From an uncultured Victivallales bacterium (GTDB lineage: Bacteria > Verrucomicrobiota > Lentisphaeria > Victivallales > UBA1829), in the NCBI GenBank assembly GCA_944391115.1, contig CALXSJ010000013.1:37138-101137 (forward strand): a stretch of DNA of 64,000 nt, in the 5' to 3' direction. The position numbers and the translations under genes were made by a program. The notes beneath the pieces were generated by a model that worked only from the letters and a program-made list of their open reading frames with translations, was not told the origin of the DNA and ran no database searches. Below are positions 33,234 to 41,580 of the stretch, in pieces; the stretch's first letter is position 1; every line of letters begins with the position of its first letter.

Positions 33234-34610
33234 ATGAAGCTCTCTTTTCCGTCCGGAATCATTCCCCTCCTGAACGGGAGGAAGGTTTACTGCTCCCTCA
33301 GCGGCGGCGCGGATTCCCTGGCGCTGCTGCTTTTTCTTGAAGCGGAGAGGGAGAAAGCGCGCTATACTCTGGAGGCAGTTCATTTCGAGCACGGATTCCG
33401 GGGCCGCGCCTCAGTCGCCGATGCAGACTTCTGCAGAAAGATCTGTGAAAGGCGCTCGATCCCTCTGGCAGTCTTCCATATCGACGTTCCGCGCAAGCGT
33501 ATGCGCGGCGAAGGCGACGAAGAGGCTGCGCGGCGAATCCGTCTGGAATACTGGAGAAAAATCGTCTTCAACCCGGAACAATCCCTTGTCGCACTCGGCC
33601 ATCACGCCGGGGACCGGATCGAAAATGTACTGCTGCGGCTCTTCCGCGGTTCCAATTCGACCGGACTCAGCTCCATGCGGCCCGTGCAGAAAATCGGGCG
33701 CATCACGTTCATCCGTCCGTGTCTGGACAACACCCGGACAGACTTGGAAGAATTCCTGCGCGGGCAGCAGATCCTGAAATGGCGGAATGATGCGACCAAC
33801 CGCTCGACCGTCTACAAACGCAATCTGATCCGGAACCGTCTTCTGCCGGAGATCCGCAGGGCATTTCCGTTCGCCGAAGCGGGCATCCTGCAGTCCGTCC
33901 GGACGCTGGACGAGGACGCCGCCTTCCTGGAAGATGCCGCGGATCAGGCTTACGCATCGCTGTCCGCGCTGTCTGCTCCGGAGGACTGGCGCGCTCTGCC
34001 CCCGGCCCTGCTCCCGCGCGTGCTGCGGCGCTTTCTCTCCGACAAAGCCGGGTGCGACATTGTCCCGGACTCCCGCCTGATCGAACGCTTCAGAACGACT
34101 CTCGCCTGCCCGGACAACGGACGAAGACGCCTGATTCCGATTGCGGGACAGAAGGATTTCCGTCTTGCTGTCCGCGGAGATAAAGTCGAATGCGTGCAGC
34201 GATCCGCCCGTCCGCCGCTTCCGGATGCACCCTGGGACATCCGGAAGACAAACCGCCTGGAATTCGGCTCATTCGCGCTCACGGCGGAACTTGTTCCGCC
34301 GGAAAATCTCCTGTTCACAACGGACAAGAGCACGGCGTATTTCGATGCGTCGATGCTGGATGCGCCGCTGACCGTCGGAATCTGGAGAGCGGGAGACCGC
34401 ATGATCCCGTTCGGACGGAAAACTCCCGTCCTGCTGAAAAAACTCTTTTCCGATGCGGGCGCGCCGCCGGAATGGAAACGGACGCTCCCTCTGCTCAGGA
34501 ACTCCCGCGGCGCAATCCTCTGGGCGCCGTTTGTCAGGAACAGCGCGTTCGCTCCGGTGACACGGGATACAAAACAGGCTGTGAAGTTCCTGGCAGTCCC
34601 CCTTCACTGA
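33234..34610 (+). CDS. tilS: tRNA(Ile)-lysidine synthase
   Basis: A 458-residue enzyme from ATG 33234. The N-terminal PP-loop ATPase has SLSGGADSLALLLF (SGGxDS at 23-28), then HFEHGFRG and ALGHHAGDRIENVLLRLFRG, which follow the TilS pattern. A helical linker and a C-terminal tRNA-binding part with SRGAILWAPF follow. It puts lysine on C34 of the CAU-anticodon tRNA-Ile so that it reads AUA; it is usually essential. The start codon is chosen from the PP-loop position; GAGG just upstream is close for an RBS. The gene end overlaps the convergent ATPase gene by 7 nt. Confidence 0.92.
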   Translation: MKLSFPSGIIPLLNGRKVYCSLSGGADSLALLLFLEAEREKARYTLEAVHFEHGFRGRASVADADFCRKICERRSIPLAVFHIDVPRKRMRGEGDEEAARRIRLEYWRKIVFNPEQSLVALGHHAGDRIENVLLRLFRGSNSTGLSSMRPVQKIGRITFIRPCLDNTRTDLEEFLRGQQILKWRNDATNRSTVYKRNLIRNRLLPEIRRAFPFAEAGILQSVRTLDEDAAFLEDAADQAYASLSALSAPEDWRALPPALLPRVLRRFLSDKAGCDIVPDSRLIERFRTTLACPDNGRRRLIPIAGQKDFRLAVRGDKVECVQRSARPPLPDAPWDIRKTNRLEFGSFALTAELVPPENLLFTTDKSTAYFDASMLDAPLTVGIWRAGDRMIPFGRKTPVLLKKLFSDAGAPPEWKRTLPLLRNSRGAILWAPFVRNSAFAPVTRDTKQAVKFLAVPLH

Positions 34611-37264
34611 ATCCCGCGCCGGGAAAACAGACGGCGGATTCCTTTTTCAAACTCTGCAAACAGAATCACGGAAAAACCAGTGCAGAGAATCCCGCACCAG
34701 AGCGTCCATGGAAGAGGACAGGTGCTGAAGAATGCGCCGCCATACTGCGTAATTGCCGCCTGCAGCGCAAACGTCAGCGCAAACACCCCCAGCATCAGAT
34801 GATTCCGCCCCAGGTTCCGGAAAACGCTCATTCCGGAAAGTTCCCGGCAGTTGAACGCATTGCAAAGCTGGAATATGACAAACAGAGTGAAAAGCGCCGT
34901 GCTTTCCTGCTCCGGGGCCGCGCCGAGAAAATTCCAGCGTTCCTGCGCCAGAAAAACCGCCGCGATGAAACAGCCGTTCAGGAGGATGTTCCGCAGCATC
35001 CCGCCGGAAACAATGCTGCTGTCCCGCGCGACAGGGCGGCGTTTCATCAGATCGTCGCGGATCGGCTCAAGCCCGAGCGTCAGCGCGGGCGGACCGTCCA
35101 TGATGATGTTCACCCAGAGCAGCTGAAGCGCCGTGAACGGTGTTTTGAATCCCAGCAGGATCGAGGCGAGAACCACCAGAACGGAAGAAAGGTTGACCGT
35201 CAGCTGGAACTGAATGAACCGCTGGAAGTTTTCGTAAATGCCGCGCCCCCACTGCACCGCGCGGACAATCGTCGAAAAGGAGTCGTCAAGCAGCACAATG
35301 TCACTCGCCTCCTTGGAAACCTCCGTGCCGGTGATTCCCATCGCCACGCCTACGTCGGCGTTTTTGATCGCCGGCGCATCATTGATCCCGTCCCCGGTCA
35401 CGGCGACCACGTTGCCCAGCTTCTTCAGAGTATTGACCACCCGCATCTTGACCAGGGGAGTGCTCCTTGCGATCACGCGCACGCGCGACAGCGCATCGGC
35501 GAATTCCCGGTCGGAAAGATGTTCCAGACTTCCCGCATCGACCGCTCCATGCGAAGCGTCAAGCAGATTCAGTTCGCCGGCGATTGCGGATGCTGTCGCA
35601 AGATTGTCGCCGGTCAGAATCTTCAGGTCGATTCCGGCATTCCGGCATCGTTTCACCGCGGCGGGCACATCCGCGCGAAGCGGATCGGAAATCACGGCGA
35701 AACCGTCAAAACGGAAATTCCTCTCAATTTCAGTCCTGCGGCAGGCATATCCCTCCATCTCCGGCAGCTCCCGGTGCGCAAACGCCAGGACACGGCCGGC
35801 CTTGTTCTGAAAATCTCCGATCCGCCTCTCGACGGCCTGTCTTTCCGCCGGAGGCATGTCGCACATGGCAAGAATCTTTTCAGGCCCGCCCTTGGCATAG
35901 GCACGGACGCCGTCCGGACGCTTCAGCACGGTAACCATCCGTTTGGTCTCGGAGGAAAAAGGAAAAACATGCAGGATTTCCGCCCGCGCGCGGAGCGAAG
36001 CATATTGCACGCCCCCCTCGTGCGCAGCGGCAAGCAGCGCGCATTCCGTCGGATTGCCGATGAAACGCGGAGGCATGTCTTCGCGGAAATACACCTCGGC
36101 GGTGGAATTGATGCAGAAGTTCTCCGTCAGAAACTCGTTTTTCAAATCGCGGGGAGCCGAAAGGACTCCCCCGGAACAAACGTCCGTCACTGTCATCCGG
36201 TTCTGCGTCAGCGTCCCGGTTTTGTCCGAACAGATCACATTGATGCAGCCGATCGTCTCGCAGGCGATCATTTTCCGGACAAGCGTGTTCTGCTTCGACA
36301 TCCGGATGATGGTAATTGCGAGCGAAACGGCAACAATCGTCGGCAGTCCTTCCGGCACTGCCGCGACAATCAGGACAATGCTGGTGATGAAGGCGTTTGA
36401 AACCGTGTCCAGCGAGGCGGTTCCGTTCCAGAGAAACTGCACAAGCTGAATGGCGAAAACGGCGCCCGCCGCAAGGGATCCGAGAACGGCAATCCTCCTG
36501 CCGAGTTTCGCCATTTTCTCCTGCAGCGGGGTGTCGCTCTTTTCCACGGAGGCCAGTTCCCCGGCGATCCGGCCGAATTCCGTCCGGTCTCCGACCGCAC
36601 TCACAATCATCCGGGCATGTCCGCCGGTGATGAAAGTGCCGGAGTAAAGCATGTTGCGCCGCTCGGCCAGCGGAATGCCCGCGCAGTCAAACACGGCACG
36701 GGCATCCTTGTCCGCGGGGACACTTTCGCCGGTCAGCGCCGATTCGTCCGCGCTGAGGTCCATGCTGGAAAGGAGACGCCCGTCCGCAGGCAGCTTGTCG
36801 CCGGTCTCCACGCTCAGAATATCCCCGACGACCACCTCATGCCGGGGAATCAGCACAAATTCGCCGCCGCGAAGCGCCTTGACCGGCGTCTCCTCGCGGA
36901 TTCTGTTCAATGCCTCGAACGCCTTTGCGCTCCTGCCCTCCATAATCACGGTGATTGCAACGGAAAGGAGAATCGCGGCGAAAATACCGGCGCATTCCAG
37001 GAAATTCGCCTCCCCTCCGGAACAGGCGCGCGCCGCATTGACACCGAGCGCAATCAAAGCTGCAAAAATCAGCATCAGCAGCATCGGTTCGCAGGCCGCG
37101 GCAAAAATCCGTTTCCATAATGGTTCCGGCTTTTTCCCTGTAAACGCGTTGACGCCGTAAAGACGGCGGTTCTCCGCGACCTGTTCCGGCCGCAGACCGG
37201 CCGCCTCCTCCGTTCCGAACCGCAGGAGAACCTCCCGCGGCGACTCCATGAACACCTCTTTCAT
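34604..37264 (-). CDS. P2-type cation-transporting ATPase, predicted Mn2+ exporter
   Basis: An 886-residue P-type ATPase counted from ATG 37264 (a second start 5 codons later also has an RBS-like GAGGTG). It has the N-terminal cation-ATPase domain, the actuator motif ALTGESVPAD near 177-186, VPEGLPTIV (303-311) in helix 4, the phosphorylation site SDKTGTLTQNRM (Asp347), GDGINDAPAI, and helix-6 NIIMDGPPALTLGLEP. The fold is that of Ca2+-ATPases, but the gene lies behind a yybP-ykoY manganese riboswitch with an overlapping terminator. Some bacterial ATPases under this riboswitch are Mn2+ exporters. Manganese efflux is therefore the better prediction; calcium remains possible. An earlier in-frame Met at 37351 lies inside the riboswitch leader and is rejected. 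Confidence 0.9.
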   Translation of the reverse strand: MKEVFMESPREVLLRFGTEEAAGLRPEQVAENRRLYGVNAFTGKKPEPLWKRIFAAACEPMLLMLIFAALIALGVNAARACSGGEANFLECAGIFAAILLSVAITVIMEGRSAKAFEALNRIREETPVKALRGGEFVLIPRHEVVVGDILSVETGDKLPADGRLLSSMDLSADESALTGESVPADKDARAVFDCAGIPLAERRNMLYSGTFITGGHARMIVSAVGDRTEFGRIAGELASVEKSDTPLQEKMAKLGRRIAVLGSLAAGAVFAIQLVQFLWNGTASLDTVSNAFITSIVLIVAAVPEGLPTIVAVSLAITIIRMSKQNTLVRKMIACETIGCINVICSDKTGTLTQNRMTVTDVCSGGVLSAPRDLKNEFLTENFCINSTAEVYFREDMPPRFIGNPTECALLAAAHEGGVQYASLRARAEILHVFPFSSETKRMVTVLKRPDGVRAYAKGGPEKILAMCDMPPAERQAVERRIGDFQNKAGRVLAFAHRELPEMEGYACRRTEIERNFRFDGFAVISDPLRADVPAAVKRCRNAGIDLKILTGDNLATASAIAGELNLLDASHGAVDAGSLEHLSDREFADALSRVRVIARSTPLVKMRVVNTLKKLGNVVAVTGDGINDAPAIKNADVGVAMGITGTEVSKEASDIVLLDDSFSTIVRAVQWGRGIYENFQRFIQFQLTVNLSSVLVVLASILLGFKTPFTALQLLWVNIIMDGPPALTLGLEPIRDDLMKRRPVARDSSIVSGGMLRNILLNGCFIAAVFLAQERWNFLGAAPEQESTALFTLFVIFQLCNAFNCRELSGMSVFRNLGRNHLMLGVFALTFALQAAITQYGGAFFSTCPLPWTLWCGILCTGFSVILFAEFEKGIRRLFSRRGIQ

Positions 37265-37329
37265 TCCGCCTCCCGCTTCCGTGCAAAAAGAAAACCCGCC
37301 TTCTCCGGGAAAGGGGGAACACGGGCCAT

Positions 37330-37373
37330 AAAAAAAAGACTCTGTGTACAACCATCCCGGTCATACATGAGTC
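37330..37373 (-). terminator. Riboswitch expression-platform terminator
   Basis: On the minus strand, GACTC (37369-37373) pairs with GAGTC (37338-37342), with an inner helix TATGACC/GGTTGTA, followed by eight T residues (37330-37337). The 5' side of the stem contains the 3' strand of aptamer helix P1, so the two structures exclude each other. Confidence 0.85.
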
Positions 37374-37456
37374 TCATTGTTTCAGGCAAGCCAGGCCGCA
37401 ACGGGCCGGTATGTTGACTTGCCGCGCGCGAGAGGCGCGCCAACTACTCCCTCATG
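37366..37456 (-). promoter_or_regulatory. yybP-ykoY (manganese) riboswitch aptamer
   Basis: Read on the minus strand, helix P1 is CATGAG (37451-37456) with CTCATG (37366-37371). Next to it is the conserved GGGAGTAG loop (ending at 37444), then a GC-rich hairpin P2 (GCGCGC repeated), helix P3 GGCAAG/CTTGCC with the conserved loop sequence GTCAACATA (37410-37418), and helix P4 (GGCC/GGCC). GGAGTAG and TCAACATA are the hallmark loops of this riboswitch class, which binds Mn2+. The P1 3' strand is shared with the downstream terminator, so ligand should turn expression on. It controls the P2-type ATPase. Confidence 0.88.
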
Positions 37457-37480
37457 GGGCATCCTCAAAAACTTTTCCGT

Positions 37481-37508
37481 AACATAATCCGCCGCCGGGA
37501 AAAGTCAA
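37481..37508 (-). promoter_or_regulatory. Promoter of riboswitch-ATPase unit
   Basis: Minus strand TTGACT (37503-37508), 16-nt spacer, TATGTT (37481-37486). Transcription would start about 20 nt before the aptamer. Confidence 0.6.
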
Positions 37509-37684
37509 ATCACATTCCGGCGGAAAATGCAAAATTCAATGAACCGCCCCGGTGCAGAATATGCGTTCGAATCGGAAATTACGCCTCCGGCTGCCAGCTT
37601 ATTCAGCAGGATCGGAGCAGGGGCTCGCCGGAGAGCACGAAGCATTTCTGCGATGCAGCGCATCGCGGTATGACCCGATTTTTT

Positions 37685-38317
37685 TCAATCAAAAAGACTC
37701 GGCTGCCAGCACTTCCGGAGTCTGATCTTCGAAGGGCGGCGTTTCGCTTTCGGAAGACGGAAATTCTCGGTGATTCCGCATGCCCGGCGCGCCTCGGCCC
37801 AGCTTCCGCCGCCGAGCTTCTTCATGCCGTAGGCGAGCAGATACTGATGATTTTTCCGGATATTGGAATACGCCATATCCTCGCCGCTCCGGTAGAGCCG
37901 TATGATCTCCATACGGATCTGCTCTTCGGTCATACTCCGGCGCATGCGGATTTTCGCATAGTCCAGACCGGCGGCCTGAATCGCCTTGCCCCAGGATTTG
38001 AAATGATGAACCGCCGCCATATACAAGGATTTGCAGTTGTTCTGCACGTATTGACTGGAAAGCTGATCGCCGGATTTACTTTTTCTGCGGATCGTCTGCA
38101 CAATTCTCATCCGGGTCCAGACTTTGTATTTCCGGATCGCATTGTAATCCAGTCCCGCCGCGGTGATCGCATTTCCCCAGGAACCGAAAATCCGTTCCGC
38201 CGCCGCATAGATGCTGGGATGATTCGTGGAATAATAGTGGGAATTCAAAGGTTCTTTTCCATTGCTGGAAAGGATATACTCCCGGATCATTTCCGGGGTC
38301 CATATTCTTTTAAACAT
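37685..38317 (-). CDS. Three-repeat protein, homing-endonuclease-associated repeat type
   Basis: A 210-residue basic protein built from three repeats at residues about 6-62, 67-123 and 129-184. Each runs W/T-x-E/R-x-I...(S)G-x-x-L...Y...SW-x-x-A-(I)-x-AAGLDY-x-x-I-R; the first two share GSWGNAITAAGLDYNAIR and KSWGKAIQAAGLDYAKIR. The third is divergent (GSWAEARRACGI). This matches the HNH-associated repeat (HNH_repeat), a DNA-binding-like helical unit found beside HNH endonucleases; no nuclease domain is present here. It probably binds DNA. Promoter is at 38346-38374. Neighbours give no functional clue. The tail ends CWQPSLFD. Confidence 0.75.
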   Translation of the reverse strand: MFKRIWTPEMIREYILSSNGKEPLNSHYYSTNHPSIYAAAERIFGSWGNAITAAGLDYNAIRKYKVWTRMRIVQTIRRKSKSGDQLSSQYVQNNCKSLYMAAVHHFKSWGKAIQAAGLDYAKIRMRRSMTEEQIRMEIIRLYRSGEDMAYSNIRKNHQYLLAYGMKKLGGGSWAEARRACGITENFRLPKAKRRPSKIRLRKCWQPSLFD

Positions 38318-38814
38318 GCGTCATGATCCTGTAAGAATTAATTGAATTGTAACATGGCATCAGGAATAATTTAACGCCCGGATTAAAAAAAATCAAACTC
38401 CAAACCGACATTTCTCTGTTTTTTTCAGCTCTTTCCTTTTCAACTCCAATATGTTAATCCATACGGGAGGCCGTTAAACAACCCTATCATTCCGCGTTGT
38501 GCAATACCATAAACAATTCAAGTATCCCGTGATGGAGAAATCCGCTGCGCGCATCTCTGCCGGAGAATCAGATTCCTCCGGCAGAAGCCTTGCATTCCGT
38601 CTCCGGGCAAGTGACAACCAGCGCTGTGCACTGGCCGGAATATTTCAGGGAAAGGATTTCTCATCATGAAAATCAGCATCCCGCCATGATTTCTTCCATG
38701 CATGATCCGTTCCGGACGCTTGTCCGCCTTCGGCATTACTTCCGGATGGCGGCGCGGGATCTGCAGCGGCATCCCGGAAATCAGTCCGTCAGGTAAAAGT
38801 CCGGAAAATCCTGC
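38318..38814. other. 500-bp intergenic region
   Basis: No credible gene is seen. It holds the promoter of the repeat protein and an inverted repeat GCCGGAG (38559-38565) / CTCCGGC (38576-38582), which lies about 230 nt past the DeoR stop and lacks a T tract. An 84-codon frame on the minus strand at 38518-38772 has no RBS or recognisable motifs. Confidence 0.4.
38346..38374 (-). promoter_or_regulatory. Promoter of three-repeat protein gene
   Basis: Minus strand TTAAAT (38369-38374), 17-nt spacer, TACAAT (38346-38351), 29 nt before the start at 38317. Confidence 0.45.
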
Positions 38815-39591
38815 TCAGCGATTCCGTTTCCGATGGCAGACCGCCTCGGCATAGGCAGGAAGTTTCTGTTCGGAAATCACTTTGTCAAACAGGTTCAGGG
38901 GGGCAATGGAAAAGAGTCCGCTTTTCCCGAACTTGGCACTGTTCAGGAGGAGGTAGTTTGTTCTCGAAAGCTCCAGCATCCGGTGGAGAAAGAAGGTATG
39001 GTTCTCATGCCGGGAGAATACGCCGGCTTCCGTAATTCCGACGCCGGAAATGAAGGATTTGTCGATCTTCAGATATTCCAGCTCGCGCATTGCGGCCTGC
39101 CCGAGAAAGGCGTTGAGCTGAAGATCGAAGTTGCCGCCGAGCGCGACAAGAAAATAGTTTGCGGGAAAATTCGTGAACTCCTGAATAATCAGCACGGAGT
39201 TGGTAATGATCGTCAGATTTGCGAATGAGGATTTTTCCAGCATGCGCGCAAGATAATAAACGGTCGTGGAGGAGTCGAGGAAAATGATGTCGCCGTCGGA
39301 GATTTCGCGCATGGCCTTCCGCGCAATCGCCTCTTTCGCGGGCATGTCGATATTCATGCGGTCGCGGTAATGGGACGGCATGATGTCCTTGGGAAGAGAA
39401 GGGGCCTGCGCGGAGGAGAGCGAAGCGACGCCTCCGTGAACTTTGCGGATTCTGCCGTCGCGGACAAGCGCGGCAACATCCCTGTGGATCGTCGCCTGGG
39501 AGACATGAAATTTTTCCATCAGTTCCGCAAGCGAGCAGAATCTGTGTTTTTCAATGTATTCCACGATTTCAAATGCGCGCAGACTTTTCAT
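38815..39591 (-). CDS. DeoR-family transcriptional regulator
   Basis: A 258-residue regulator. Residues 1-55 form the winged helix: RAFEIVEYIEKHRFCSLAEL and HVSQATIHRDVAALVRDG, then KVHGGVAS, all typical of DeoR/GlpR. Residues about 85-240 are the sugar-phosphate sensor domain with FLDSSTTVYYLARML and ITNSVLI. Family members repress sugar catabolic genes and respond to phosphorylated sugars. No metabolic gene is next to it, so the target is not evident. Its promoter is a near-consensus site at 39627-39655. Confidence 0.92.
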   Translation of the reverse strand: MKSLRAFEIVEYIEKHRFCSLAELMEKFHVSQATIHRDVAALVRDGRIRKVHGGVASLSSAQAPSLPKDIMPSHYRDRMNIDMPAKEAIARKAMREISDGDIIFLDSSTTVYYLARMLEKSSFANLTIITNSVLIIQEFTNFPANYFLVALGGNFDLQLNAFLGQAAMRELEYLKIDKSFISGVGITEAGVFSRHENHTFFLHRMLELSRTNYLLLNSAKFGKSGLFSIAPLNLFDKVISEQKLPAYAEAVCHRKRNR

Positions 39592-39626
39592 CGCATCTCC
39601 GTCCCGTCCTGATGATTCAGAACGGC

Positions 39627-39655
39627 AATATACACAGCCAAACGGCGCTTGTCAA
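39627..39655 (-). promoter_or_regulatory. Promoter of DeoR gene
   Basis: Minus strand TTGACA (39650-39655), 17-nt spacer, TATATT (39627-39632), 35 nt before the start codon at 39591; the best match to the window's promoter pattern. Confidence 0.7.
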
Positions 39656-39694
39656 TGCATCCGCCGCCGTCTTCCATTTTTTTTTCATCCCGGC

Positions 39695-39722
39695 TTGACT
39701 TCCCGGCAATCAAAACTATTTT
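39695..39722 (+). promoter_or_regulatory. Promoter of membrane glycosyltransferase-like gene
   Basis: TTGACT (39695-39700), 16-nt spacer, TATTTT (39717-39722), 37 nt before ATG 39760. Confidence 0.5.
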
Positions 39723-39759
39723 TCAGGCATCGTCATCACACCAATGAAGGGATACGATT

Positions 39760-41508
39760 ATGACTCCTTATATTGAATCGCTCCGGAAAAGGACTTTTCT
39801 TCCCGCATTCGCCGTCATCGCAGTTCTATACCTGATTCTGTTCGCCGTGATCCTGCCCCGCGACTCGGTCTGGATCAGCGACGAAGGCAACCGTGTCAAT
39901 GCGGTGCGTTCCTATGCGGAAACCGGGAAACCGTATCTTCCGGATCCGCTCGCAGGCCTCCGGCAGGTTCCGGAAGAAGGGCTGCGCGCCTATCCGCCAC
40001 CTTATTTTGTGCAGAACAGGGAGGGGAAATGGCGTTCGGCCTACACCGCATTTTTCCCGTGGACAGCCAGCTTCCCTTATCGTGCGGCAGGACAGCTCGG
40101 ACTGATCCTGATTCCGATCGCCGGCGGGTTGCTTTCCATTCTGCTGGCGGGGGAGATCGCGAAAAACCTGGGCATGAATGACAGAAGGGCTTCATGCGTC
40201 ATGCTGCTCTGCGCCTTCGGCACGCCGTTTCTGTTCTATTCCGGTGTGATTCTGGAGCCCACGGCAGCCGCATTCTTCGCCACCCTTGGGATCTGGCTTG
40301 CGCTCAAAGGGGCGGATTCCCGGAAGGAGTTGTTGTTTCTCTTCTGCGCCGGAATCGCCTGCGGGGTCTCCACTCTGTTCCGCGAGGAAGGTTTCATCCT
40401 GACGGCGGCAGTCATGCTCGCTCTGGCGGTCACGCGTTTCTCATGGAAACGCGCTGCCGCTTTCGCCGTCGGCGCGCTGCTTGTGCTTGTGCCGCTCTTG
40501 ATCTTCAACTATGCGGACTCCGGTTCGATCTTCGGGATGCATGCGGCGGTCTATTCCGAACTGGGCACGGTCCGCAGGAATCCGTTTTTGATCGCGAAAC
40601 TGCGCGACTACAGCATGTATCTGACACTTCTTTGCATGCCGCTTCCGGTACTGAACAGCCTGCCGGCAATTCTGCTTGTCGCGGGGGGAATCTTCTGCTC
40701 CTTCCGGAAAACGGCGAGGTATGCAGAAGTCATTTTCTATCCGCTGATCGTCCTGGCCTGCCTCTTCAGTACAATTTACAACCTTGCGGCCAACGACAGC
40801 GGACGCTTCATCCATCAATCCCTCCTGGACCATCTTCCTCTCATTGCCGCCTGCATCTTCTCCCTGCCGCTTCTGTTCCGGAACAACGACCGGAACGTGC
40901 GTTTCCTTGCCTGGAGCACAGCCGCTGTCATTCTTGCGACGCCCTTGTTTCTGAACGAAGAGCATGTGGGGATTTTCTGGGGAGGACGCCATTTCATGAC
41001 CGTGATTCCCGCCATCTGCGTTCTGACGGTCCATCTGCTCGCCTCGAATCGGCTGTCCCGGGCGGCAAAATACGGTGTCTGCGCCTTGATCTCGGCTGCC
41101 GTCGCCGCCAACGCGGCGGGATACGGATTTCTGCTCTGCAAAAAAAGATTTTCGGCGGAACTGGTCAAGGCTCTGGACAAACCGGAAATCCAGACCATTG
41201 TGACGGATGTGTTCTGGCTGCCGGAAGAACTGGCGTGGCTGCCGCGGGACAAACGGGTCATTTTCATGACAGGAAGCAATTCGATTGAACGGGCCGCCGC
41301 ACTCTTCCGCGCAAACGGCATTACGGAATTTCATCCTGTCCTCGGATTGTATTTCCGCGTTCTGAGCAATGAATCCGTCGCCCGGGTATTCGAAACAAAC
41401 CGGACGCTTCCAGGAAAACTTTTCCGGAACGACCGCCTGAAGATGTTTACGCTCCAGATCTTCCATGTTTCGCTTGTTCCGCATCCGCCGGAAACTGCAA
41501 AGAAGTGA
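39760..41508 (+). CDS. Polytopic membrane protein, GT-C glycosyltransferase-like
   Basis: A 582-residue protein with about eleven membrane helices across residues 14-450. After the first helix comes an extracytoplasmic loop with VWISDEGNRVNAVRSYAETG (near 36-55), placing an acidic pair (DE) where GT-C enzymes have their catalytic aspartate. The C-terminal about 130 residues are soluble. This layout fits lipid-linked-sugar glycosyltransferases such as the PMT/ArnT group; the exact family is not recognised. It has its own promoter and stands alone before aroA. Confidence 0.65.
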   Translation: MTPYIESLRKRTFLPAFAVIAVLYLILFAVILPRDSVWISDEGNRVNAVRSYAETGKPYLPDPLAGLRQVPEEGLRAYPPPYFVQNREGKWRSAYTAFFPWTASFPYRAAGQLGLILIPIAGGLLSILLAGEIAKNLGMNDRRASCVMLLCAFGTPFLFYSGVILEPTAAAFFATLGIWLALKGADSRKELLFLFCAGIACGVSTLFREEGFILTAAVMLALAVTRFSWKRAAAFAVGALLVLVPLLIFNYADSGSIFGMHAAVYSELGTVRRNPFLIAKLRDYSMYLTLLCMPLPVLNSLPAILLVAGGIFCSFRKTARYAEVIFYPLIVLACLFSTIYNLAANDSGRFIHQSLLDHLPLIAACIFSLPLLFRNNDRNVRFLAWSTAAVILATPLFLNEEHVGIFWGGRHFMTVIPAICVLTVHLLASNRLSRAAKYGVCALISAAVAANAAGYGFLLCKKRFSAELVKALDKPEIQTIVTDVFWLPEELAWLPRDKRVIFMTGSNSIERAAALFRANGITEFHPVLGLYFRVLSNESVARVFETNRTLPGKLFRNDRLKMFTLQIFHVSLVPHPPETAKK

Positions 41509-41515
41509 AAACGGA

Positions 41516-41544
41516 TTGACATTCGGCCGTTCACGGCGTATATT
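41516..41544 (+). promoter_or_regulatory. aroA promoter
   Basis: TTGACA (41516-41521), 17-nt spacer, TATATT (41539-41544), 37 nt before ATG 41581. Confidence 0.7.
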
Positions 41545-41580
41545 GAGAGGTGAAAATTTTACAATGGGAAAGGTCTTGAA

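Noticed and set aside
34190..36400. 736-codon plus-strand frame
   Set aside because: Antisense to the P-type ATPase; composition follows the shadow of a GC-rich gene with no motifs of its own.
37250..37351. Upstream ATPase start at 37351
   Set aside because: This start lies between the riboswitch terminator and the RBS and would translate the regulatory leader; starts at 37264 or 37249 have proper RBS.
38518..38772. 84-codon minus-strand frame in the gap before the DeoR gene
   Set aside because: No RBS, no conserved motif and atypical composition; listed only as part of the intergenic region.
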